The position numbers and the translations under genes are program-made. A stretch of DNA of 14,811 bases from JANYCG01 sp031397915 (GTDB lineage Bacteria; Pseudomonadota; Gammaproteobacteria; Burkholderiales; Burkholderiaceae_C), in the NCBI GenBank assembly GCA_031397915.1, contig JANNMM010000133.1, forward strand, positions 1 to 14,811, in the 5' to 3' direction. The stretch's first letter is position 1; each line of letters opens with the position of its first letter. Positions 5,904 through 12,161 of this stretch are shown here, piece after piece. Below the pieces are notes generated by a model that searched no databases, was not told the DNA's origin, and was given only the letters and a program-made list of their open reading frames with translations.

Positions 5904-7003
5904 ACCACCAGCGGCGGCTCCTGCATCGCCTCGATCTGCTCCTCCAGCATCAGCACCTGCCCGCTCCAGTAGTCGCTTGAGCCAAACCAGGGGAAGTTGA
6001 TCGGGAAACTCGGGTCTGCCCAGCGCCGCGCCAACCATGCACTGTAGTGGATCAGGCGCAGGGTTCGCAAGGGTTCAACCAGCGCCAGCTCGCGCCGGTC
6101 AAATTCGCGGAACTGCTCGTAGCCGTCGATGAGGGCACCGAGCTGGCGCGTGCGTTGTTGCCGGTCCCCGCTTTGCAACATCCACAGGTCTTGCACCGCC
6201 GGGCCACTGCGGGCGTCGTCCAGGTCAACAAAATGCGGCCCGGGGCCGCTGGCAGCGGGCGCGTCCACCGGCGTCCACAGAATGTTGCCGGGGTGGCAAT
6301 CGCCGTGCAGGCGGATCTGCGCGATGCTGCTGGACCCTGAAGCAGATTCACCCGCCACGCCTGAAATTGCGGCGTGCCCAGCCACCACGTCCAGCGCCTC
6401 CTGCGATTTTTTGGCCCATGCCGATTGCACGTCCAGCGGAATGAAGTCCTGCTGCAACAACCGGTCCCGCGAATCGAGGCCGAAGGTTTGAAGATTCAAA
6501 GCCGGGCGCACGTCAAACGGCCGCGCTGCGCCCACGCTGTGAATGCGCGCCAGAAAACGGCCGATCCATTCGAGCACCTCGCCGTCGTCAAGCTCGGGCG
6601 GGCGGCCACCGCGGCGCGGGCTCACGCTGAAGGCAAAACCGTTGAAATGGTGCAGGGTGACGCCATTCAAGGTGAGCGGCCCGACCACCGGGATCTCGGC
6701 CGCCATCAACTCGGCGCTGAAGCTGTGCTCCTCGAGGATGTGTGCGTCAGCCCAACGCCCGGGCCGGTAAAACTTGGCCACCACCACCACCGGCGCTGCT
6801 GGCGAAGCGCCCGCCGCAACCGGGCGCTCGAGGTGGATTTGGTAGACCCGGTTTTCGTACGAACTCAAGGCAGTCAGGCGGCCATCCCCATACAGTCCGA
6901 CAGACGCCAGTGCGTCCATCACCACGTCGGGCGTCAGCGCGTCAAAGGGGTGGCCCGGCCCGGTTGCTTCAATCGGTTCGCCACCGCTGGCAAGGGCGCC
7001 CAT
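5900..7003 (-). CDS. srkA: Stress response kinase A (SrkA/YihE), Ser/Thr protein kinase of the APH fold
   Basis: This 367-residue protein matches the SrkA/YihE family throughout: LTPDVVMDALASVG near residue 24, LSSYENRVYQI (47-57), VAKFYRPGRWADAHILEEHS (75-94), the catalytic loop LHGDCHPGNILW (232-243) with the catalytic Asp at 235, the metal-binding FVDLDDARSGPAVQDLWML (258-276), and ARRWADPSFPINFPW near the end. SrkA is a cytosolic eukaryotic-like kinase linked in E. coli to the Cpx envelope-stress response and protection from stress-induced death. A Gly/Ser-rich insertion (about 213-226) precedes the catalytic loop. The ATG at 7003 shares one base with the stop of the upstream phosphoesterase (TGATG), so the two are probably translated together. 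All kinase residues are present. In E. coli srkA is followed by dsbA; that is not the case here. Confidence 0.93.
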   Translation of the reverse strand: MGALASGGEPIEATGPGHPFDALTPDVVMDALASVGLYGDGRLTALSSYENRVYQIHLERPVAAGASPAAPVVVVAKFYRPGRWADAHILEEHSFSAELMAAEIPVVGPLTLNGVTLHHFNGFAFSVSPRRGGRPPELDDGEVLEWIGRFLARIHSVGAARPFDVRPALNLQTFGLDSRDRLLQQDFIPLDVQSAWAKKSQEALDVVAGHAAISGVAGESASGSSSIAQIRLHGDCHPGNILWTPVDAPAASGPGPHFVDLDDARSGPAVQDLWMLQSGDRQQRTRQLGALIDGYEQFREFDRRELALVEPLRTLRLIHYSAWLARRWADPSFPINFPWFGSSDYWSGQVLMLEEQIEAMQEPPLVV

Positions 7004-7755
7004 CAACGGCCCACTTCAAGGCGCTGGGCGAGCCAGAGCGGCAGGCCCGCTGCACGGATCGCCTCGGCCGCCAGAAGGTGGTCGTATTTCACGCGCTGGA
7101 AATTCAGGACGTGGGTTTCGGTGTCGTACAGCGCATACATCGCCAGCGGATTGCCATCGCGCGGCTGCCCGGCCGAGCCGATGGTGGCCAGCCAGTGATT
7201 GGGGGGGGCGAGCTTGATCGGTACGCCAGGCGTTACCTCATATTTTTCAACCGGCACATCCAGTGCGGTTGAAAACAGTGTCTGGTGGTGCACATGGCCC
7301 ACAAACACCTGTTTGACACCCGGCATCTGCGCCGCAGCGGCCAGGCAGTCAATGGCGGCTTCTTCCTCGTACACGTAGGGCCAGGTCGCGGGCTCGCAGG
7401 CGCTGGCGTGCACCAGCAGCATGCCACCGCTCTTTCGGGTCATGGGCAGGGTGTCGAGGAACTGGCGCTGCGCCGGTGAGAGCTGCGCATGGGTCCAGGC
7501 GGCGGTGCTGTCACCCAGCGTGCGGGCAACGGCGGGCGGGTTCACAGCCAGGTCGTCGTGGTTGCCTTTGATGAGCCAAGCGCCAGCGTTTTGCAGCTCC
7601 TGGGCACGCTGGACCACCGCCACCGGGTCGGCACCATAACCCACCAGGTCACCGAGCAAGGCAAATTGTTTGGCGCCGTTTGCGCGCGCATGCGACAGGC
7701 ACGCGTCCATGCCCTGGATGTTCGCGTGGATGTCTGAAAGCAGCGCCAGTTTCAT
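7003..7755 (-). CDS. Calcineurin-like metallophosphoesterase
   Basis: This 250-residue protein carries every metal-binding motif of the calcineurin-like superfamily: DIH (D8, H10), GDLVGYGADP with D36, GNHD with N65 and H66, H116 in LLVHASAC, and GHVHH with H154 and H156. These ligate a di-metal centre that hydrolyses phosphomonoesters or diesters. The YG-AD pattern after GDLV is typical of the YfcE-like/Ser-Thr-phosphatase-like subgroup whose natural substrates are largely unknown. No signal peptide or membrane segment is seen, so it is cytosolic. It begins 12 nt after the hydratase gene and ends overlapping the srkA start by one base. Pairing with a protein kinase invites the idea of opposing activities on shared targets, but nothing in the sequence proves this. 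Confidence 0.88.
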   Translation of the reverse strand: MKLALLSDIHANIQGMDACLSHARANGAKQFALLGDLVGYGADPVAVVQRAQELQNAGAWLIKGNHDDLAVNPPAVARTLGDSTAAWTHAQLSPAQRQFLDTLPMTRKSGGMLLVHASACEPATWPYVYEEEAAIDCLAAAAQMPGVKQVFVGHVHHQTLFSTALDVPVEKYEVTPGVPIKLAPPNHWLATIGSAGQPRDGNPLAMYALYDTETHVLNFQRVKYDHLLAAEAIRAAGLPLWLAQRLEVGR

Positions 7756-7767
7756 CGGGTGTTCGGG

Positions 7768-8598
7768 TCACTGTCCGGTGAAGCGGGCGGCGCGCCGCTC
7801 CACAAAAGAGTCCACCCCCTCCTTCGCATCTTGCGTGTTGGCCAGACGCCTTTGTACGTCGATGAAATCCTGCATCGCCACCACCGGCCCATGCTCCAGC
7901 GCCTTGAGCACATTTTGCCGCGTAGCCACCACGGCCTGCGGCGCCTGTGCGGCGACGCTTTGCGCGATTTTCACGGCCTCTGCCAGCGCTTGGCCAGTGG
8001 GCACGACACGCTGCACAAAATTCAAACGCAGGGCTTCGGCACTGTCAAACTCGTCACCCGTGAGCAGGTGCAGCATGGCATTGCCGAGGCCCGCCCGCTC
8101 GGCCATGCGCAGCGTGGCACCGCCGGTGGCCATGATGCCGCGCTTGACTTCGAGCTGCGAGAAACGGCAATCATCCGCCGCCACCACGATGTCTGCTGCG
8201 AGCATCAATTCAATGCCGAGCGTATAAGTGATGCCCTGCACCGCCACCACCATGGGTTTGACGCGGCGCCGGTAACCGGCCATGCCCAAGTCGAGCGGGT
8301 CCACCAGACCCAGCGGCACCGCCTTCTCGCCCCGGCGCATGAGGGGCGCAATCGACGGCAAGTCCAGCCCGGCCGTGAAATGGGCGCCCGCCGCATGCAA
8401 CACACCCACACGCAGCGCGGGCTCGTCGTCCAGGCGTGTGTAGGCCTCACCCAATTCCTTGAACATTTTGGGGGTGAAACCGTTGCGTTTGGCCGGGCGG
8501 TTGATGCAGATCAGCAGCAACTCGCCCTGCACCGTGCAATCCACGCTGCCCTGGGCGCCATCTTGCGGCGCAAGCTCAGGGTTTACGAGAGTGTTCAT
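7768..8598 (-). CDS. Enoyl-CoA hydratase/isomerase (crotonase) family protein
   Basis: This 276-residue crotonase starts at ATG 8598, with AAGGAG (8613-8608) 9 nt upstream; the upstream in-frame start at 8682 is rejected because it overlaps the divergent gene and has no ribosome site. Oxyanion-hole segments are visible as AGAHFTAGLDL (70-80) and VQGITYTLGIELMLAADIV (120-138). Both acidic residues used by true hydratases are kept: E130 in GIELML and E150 in SQLEVKRG, spaced 20 residues apart as in rat mitochondrial crotonase. The usual PGAGG turn is replaced by MATGG. The protein should therefore hydrate a trans-2-enoyl-CoA, but the chain or substrate is unknown and related isomerase or lyase reactions remain possible. 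First gene of the leftward cluster with the phosphoesterase and srkA; divergent from the GMC gene. Confidence 0.88.
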   Translation of the reverse strand: MNTLVNPELAPQDGAQGSVDCTVQGELLLICINRPAKRNGFTPKMFKELGEAYTRLDDEPALRVGVLHAAGAHFTAGLDLPSIAPLMRRGEKAVPLGLVDPLDLGMAGYRRRVKPMVVAVQGITYTLGIELMLAADIVVAADDCRFSQLEVKRGIMATGGATLRMAERAGLGNAMLHLLTGDEFDSAEALRLNFVQRVVPTGQALAEAVKIAQSVAAQAPQAVVATRQNVLKALEHGPVVAMQDFIDVQRRLANTQDAKEGVDSFVERRAARFTGQ

Positions 8599-8680
8599 TA
8601 AAGCTGGCTCCTTAGAGATTGTTTGTCTTTGTGGACTATCTTCATCGGGTCTAAAAATTATCGCTGGAAACCATTGGAAC
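8599..8680. promoter_or_regulatory. Divergent intergenic region between the hydratase and GMC genes
   Basis: These 82 bp separate two genes read in opposite directions and must hold both promoters or parts of them. The stretch is AT-richer than its surroundings (CTAAAAATTATC at 8651-8662; on the minus strand this gives GATAAT as a possible -10 for the hydratase). I cannot assign a convincing -35/-10 pair on either strand. No clear palindrome is seen. Confidence 0.35.
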
Positions 8681-10306
8681 ATGCCTGACTACATCATCAT
8701 CGGCGGCGGCTCGGCTGGCTGTGTACTGGCCGCCCGTTTGACAGAAGACCCAAACGTCAGCGTGACGCTGCTGGAGGCAGGCGGCGTTGACAAAAGTGTG
8801 CTGATCCATTGCCCGGCGGGCTTGGCCCTGCTCGCCAAAGCGAGCGACCCCAACTGGAAGTTCGAGACCACGGCGCAGCCCGGCCTCAATGGCCGCAAGG
8901 GTTACCAGCCCCGCGGCAAGGTATTGGGCGGCTCCAGCTCCATCAACGCCATGATTTATGCGCGCGGCCAGCACGGCGACTACGACGCCTGGGCTGCCGA
9001 GGGCAACCCCGGGTGGTCATTTGACGAAGTGTTGCCCTACTTCAAACGCGCTGAAAACAACGAGCGCACGGGCGACGGGCCTTGGCAAGACTTTCACGGC
9101 ACGGGCGGCCCGCTCAACGTGAAGGACCTGACCAGCCCAAACCGCTTTGGCGCCATCTTCGTTGAAGCCGGCAAGGAAGCCGGTTACCCCCACAACGAGG
9201 ACTTCAATGGCGCCAGCCAGGAGGGTGTAGGCCACTACCAGGTCACCCACAAAAACGGCGAACGGTACAGCGCCGCCAAGGCCTACCTCACGCCGAATCT
9301 GGGCCGGCCCAATTTGCAGGTGATCACCGGGGCCCACACCACCCGCGTCCTGATGGAGGGCAAACGCGCGGTGGGGGTCGAATACAGCCAGGGTGGCGCC
9401 CTGAAACAAATCCGCTGCAGCCGCGAAGTGCTGCTGTGCGCGGGTGCCTTGCAGTCACCTCAAATCCTCATGCTCTCGGGCATTGGGCCGCAAACACATT
9501 TGACCACTTTGGGGCTGGACGTGGTGCAGGACCTGCCGGGTGTCGGCCACAACCTGCACGACCACGTGGACGTGGTGCTGGTGCACACCGCGCCGCACCT
9601 CAAAGACCTGTTTGGCATCACGCTTGGAGGATTGTGGCGCGCCATCAAGGGCATTTTTGAGTGGCGCAGACACCGCACCGGCATGTTGACCACCAACTTC
9701 GCCGAGGCTGGTGGTTTTGTCAAGTCCAGCCCGGATGAGCCGGTGCCTGATTTGCAATACCACTTCGTCATCGGGAAACTGGTCAACCACGGGCGCACCA
9801 CCACCTTTGGCATGGGTTATTCGTGCCACGTTTGCCTGCTGAACCCGGTGAGCCGGGGCTGCCTGCGTCTGGCCAGCAAAGACCCCCTGGCGCCGCCGCA
9901 GATCAACCCGAATTTCCTGGCTGAACCGGACGACATGGCACGGCTTGTGAAAGGCTTCAAGGCGATGCGCAAGCTGTTGGCGCAACCGGCACTGGCAGGT
10001 TACGGCGGCGAGGAGTCGGCAGCGTCTGCGGGTGCCCGAACCGATAAACAGATCGAGCAGTTCATCCGAGACCACGCCGACACCATCTACCACCCGGTGG
10101 GCACCTGCCGCATGGGCAATGGCCCGCTGGACGTGGTCGACGCGCAACTGCGCGTGCGCGGCGTTGAGGCCCTGCGCGTGGTCGACGCCTCCATCATGCC
10201 GCGGGTAGTGGCGGGCAATACCAATGCGCCCACCATCATGATTGCCGAGAAGGCGGCAGACATGATCAAGGCCGCAGCCAAGGCTGCTGTCACTACCGCG
10301 AATTAG
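8681..10306 (+). CDS. GMC-family FAD-dependent oxidoreductase (choline/alcohol dehydrogenase-like)
   Basis: This 541-residue flavoprotein starts at ATG 8681; in-frame starts further upstream lie inside the divergent hydratase gene. The N-terminal FAD-binding motif is IIIGGGSAGCVLAARL (5-20), then GKVLGGSSSINAMIYARG (79-96, GMC signature 1), then GALQSPQILMLSGIG (signature 2) in the middle. The active-site histidine is H471 in HPVGTCRMG and its partner asparagine lies in GNTNAPTIMIAEKAADM (about 512-528). No signal peptide or TM segment is seen. Such enzymes oxidise primary alcohols, including choline, alkanols or polyethylene glycol, to aldehydes, passing electrons to the respiratory chain or oxygen. 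The exact substrate cannot be read from the sequence; no betaine aldehyde dehydrogenase (betB) or betI is nearby, so a betA label is not justified. Divergent from the enoyl-CoA hydratase gene and convergent with the exporter permease gene, with only 21 nt between the stops. Confidence 0.93.
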   Translation: MPDYIIIGGGSAGCVLAARLTEDPNVSVTLLEAGGVDKSVLIHCPAGLALLAKASDPNWKFETTAQPGLNGRKGYQPRGKVLGGSSSINAMIYARGQHGDYDAWAAEGNPGWSFDEVLPYFKRAENNERTGDGPWQDFHGTGGPLNVKDLTSPNRFGAIFVEAGKEAGYPHNEDFNGASQEGVGHYQVTHKNGERYSAAKAYLTPNLGRPNLQVITGAHTTRVLMEGKRAVGVEYSQGGALKQIRCSREVLLCAGALQSPQILMLSGIGPQTHLTTLGLDVVQDLPGVGHNLHDHVDVVLVHTAPHLKDLFGITLGGLWRAIKGIFEWRRHRTGMLTTNFAEAGGFVKSSPDEPVPDLQYHFVIGKLVNHGRTTTFGMGYSCHVCLLNPVSRGCLRLASKDPLAPPQINPNFLAEPDDMARLVKGFKAMRKLLAQPALAGYGGEESAASAGARTDKQIEQFIRDHADTIYHPVGTCRMGNGPLDVVDAQLRVRGVEALRVVDASIMPRVVAGNTNAPTIMIAEKAADMIKAAAKAAVTTAN

Positions 10307-10327
10307 CCACCAGGCGGACGCAGCGCC

Positions 10328-11158
10328 CTACTTCGCAAAACGCCTGCGCGTCAACGCCAGCGCGATCCAGAAGCCCGCCACCGCGTAGGCCACCAGCACG
10401 GCAATGTGCTGCAGCGCACTGGCTGGCCACTGGTTCATGAAGAGGGGCCGCACCAGCTCCACCGCATTGGTCAGCGGCAGCCATTGTGAAATCGCCTGCA
10501 GCCAGGGCGGTAACTGCTCACGCGGGAAGAAAACACCACTCAAAAACATCATCGGTGTCATGAACAGCGTGAAGTAGTAGGTGAAGAAGTCATACCCCTT
10601 GGCCAGCGCGTTGAACACCAGGGCGATGCAACTGAAGGTGATGCCCACCATCAGCAAAATCGGCAGCGCCACCAGCAAGAGCGGGCTATGTGAAATGCCA
10701 AGGCCCAGCATCACGAGCAGAATGGCGATGGCGGTGGTGAGCGACTTGAACGCGGCCCACAACATCTCGGCCAGCAGAATGTTGTCCAGGTTCACCGGCG
10801 CATTCATGATGCCGTCCCAGGTTTTCTGCACATGCATGCGCGAGAAGGCCGAATACAGCGCTTCAAACGACGCCGCATTCATGGCGCTGGTGCAGATGTA
10901 GCCGCCGCCGAGGTAGACGATGTAGGGCACTTTCACGTCGCCCATCTGCACCTGGCCCACCAGCGCGCCCAGGCCATAACCAAAAGCCACCAGCGCGATC
11001 AGCGGGTCGGCAATGTTGCCCATGATGCTTGGGATGGCGAGTTTGCGCCATACCAAGAGGTTGCGCAGGAACACCGGCCACCAGCGCATGGAGAGCTCGG
11101 GAGCGCGCCAGACGCCGGTACGAATTGTTGCGGGCACTGGAATGGTAGGCGTGTTCAT
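10328..11158 (-). CDS. nodJ: NodJ-like ABC-2 type exporter permease
   Basis: This 276-residue integral membrane protein has about six hydrophobic segments, including IADPLIALVAFGYGLGALVG near residue 49, TTAIAILLVMLGLGI, LLLVALPILLMVGITFSCIA, FTLFMTPMMFLSGVFF and the C-terminal VAYAVAGFWIALALTRRRF. The FLSGVFFPREQLPPWLQ stretch followed by LPLTNAVELVRPL is characteristic of ABC-2 permeases of the NodJ/DrrB group. It forms a channel with the ATPase upstream, whose stop overlaps this ATG by 4 nt (ATGA). In rhizobia NodIJ exports lipochitooligosaccharides; in non-rhizobial Burkholderiales homologues are common and their substrate is unknown. There are no nod genes in the window, so a Nod-factor role should not be assumed. 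The symbol denotes the family. Confidence 0.85.
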   Translation of the reverse strand: MNTPTIPVPATIRTGVWRAPELSMRWWPVFLRNLLVWRKLAIPSIMGNIADPLIALVAFGYGLGALVGQVQMGDVKVPYIVYLGGGYICTSAMNAASFEALYSAFSRMHVQKTWDGIMNAPVNLDNILLAEMLWAAFKSLTTAIAILLVMLGLGISHSPLLLVALPILLMVGITFSCIALVFNALAKGYDFFTYYFTLFMTPMMFLSGVFFPREQLPPWLQAISQWLPLTNAVELVRPLFMNQWPASALQHIAVLVAYAVAGFWIALALTRRRFAK

Positions 11159-12093
11159 GCGTCCTCCCGGATTTGACGGCCTGTGAGTTTGAGGAACAGG
11201 TCCTCCAGATTGGCCGGCCGGTGCAAGGTGCGCAACTGGGAGTGTTCGGCCAGGGCGTCCATCAGCTGTTTCGCGTTCTGGGTGTAGAAAAACACGGTCT
11301 CGCCGCTCACCTCAACCCGTTGCGCCAGTGCTTTCAGGGGCGAGTCGACCAGGCCCAGTGCGCCGTTGCCGTACACCTCCACCACGTCGGGCTCCAGGTA
11401 CTGCGCGATCAGCTCGCGCGGTTTGCCTTCAGCGATTTTTTTGCCGTGGTCAAGCACCAGCAGGCGCGAACACAGGCGCTCGGCTTCGTCCATGAAGTGT
11501 GTCGTCAGCAAGATCGATTTGCCTTGCTGAAGCAGGGTTTGCAGGCGCTCCCACATCAGGTGGCGGGCCTGCGGGTCCAGCCCGGTGGTGGGCTCGTCGA
11601 GCAGCAGCAGTTGCGGGTCGGTGACGAGTGAGCGCGCCAGCGAGAGGCGGCGCTTCATGCCGCCAGACAATTCTCCCGGCTTGGCGTCTTTTTTGTGGGT
11701 GAGCGCGGCAAACTCCAGCAGCTTTGGAATGCGCGCCCGGATGTCGGCGTCTTTCATGCCGAAATAACGGCCATACACCAGCAGGTTTTCGGCGCAGCTG
11801 AAATCCGGGTCAAGCGTGTCGGCCTGGCTGACCACACCAAGCTGAGCCTTGATGGCCAGGGCGTCCTGCGGCATGGTGAAGGCGGGTTTGCCGGCAAATT
11901 GGTAACACACGCTGCCCGCGTCCGGGTCGGTAAGGCCCAGGCACATGCGGATGGTGGTGGTTTTGCCCGCACCGTTGGGGCCTATCACGCCCAGGCATTC
12001 GCCTGCGGCGATGGTGAAGGACACGTTGTCGACCACGGTGGCGTCGCCGTAGCACTTTTTCAGGTTTTTCGCTTCAAACAGGGGTTGATTCAT
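11155..12093 (-). CDS. nodI: NodI-like ABC exporter ATPase
   Basis: This is a 312-residue single-domain ABC ATPase starting at ATG 12093. Walker A GPNGAGKTT (38-46), Q-loop Q90 in VVSQADTLDPDFSC, signature LSGGMKRRLSLA (142-153), Walker B LLLLDEPTTGLD (162-173) and H199 in LLTTHFMDEAERL are all intact. The QADTLDPDF stretch and the C-terminal region ending HRPANLEDLFLKLTGRQIRE are typical of the NodI/DRA group of drug and lipo-oligosaccharide exporters. Translation is coupled to the permease through an ATGA overlap. A longer frame from 12141 adds 16 residues (beginning MHCQG) that do not belong to the fold and lacks a ribosome site; no strong Shine-Dalgarno precedes 12093 either. The gene is divergent from the PAS-GGDEF-EAL gene. 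Published phylogenies trace rhizobial nodIJ to betaproteobacterial exporters of this kind. Confidence 0.88.
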   Translation of the reverse strand: MNQPLFEAKNLKKCYGDATVVDNVSFTIAAGECLGVIGPNGAGKTTTIRMCLGLTDPDAGSVCYQFAGKPAFTMPQDALAIKAQLGVVSQADTLDPDFSCAENLLVYGRYFGMKDADIRARIPKLLEFAALTHKKDAKPGELSGGMKRRLSLARSLVTDPQLLLLDEPTTGLDPQARHLMWERLQTLLQQGKSILLTTHFMDEAERLCSRLLVLDHGKKIAEGKPRELIAQYLEPDVVEVYGNGALGLVDSPLKALAQRVEVSGETVFFYTQNAKQLMDALAEHSQLRTLHRPANLEDLFLKLTGRQIREDA

Positions 12094-12112
12094 GTCATGG
12101 AAATCAGGAAAT

Positions 12113-12126
12113 TTGGAATTTTCCAA
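12113..12126. promoter_or_regulatory. 14-bp palindrome TTGGAA-TT-TTCCAA between divergent genes
   Basis: TTGGAA (12113-12118) and TTCCAA (12121-12126) are perfect inverted 6-bp arms around TT, in the short AT-rich gap between the nodI-like and c-di-GMP genes. It may be an operator shared by both directions. No clean sigma-70 promoter could be assigned in the gap on either strand. Confidence 0.35.
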
Positions 12127-12161
12127 GCCTTGGCAGTGCATACTTCCAAAAATATGCCTGC

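Noticed and set aside
8459..8680. N-terminal extension of the GMC oxidoreductase from ATG 8459
   Set aside because: It runs antisense through the start of the hydratase gene, and the FAD-binding fold begins only at 8681.
8681..10306. Choline dehydrogenase (betA) assignment
   Set aside because: The GMC motifs fit many alcohol oxidisers and no betB, betI or choline transporter is in the window.
11155..12093. Nodulation cluster
   Set aside because: Only the exporter pair is present; nodABC or other Nod-factor synthesis genes and nod-box promoters were not seen.
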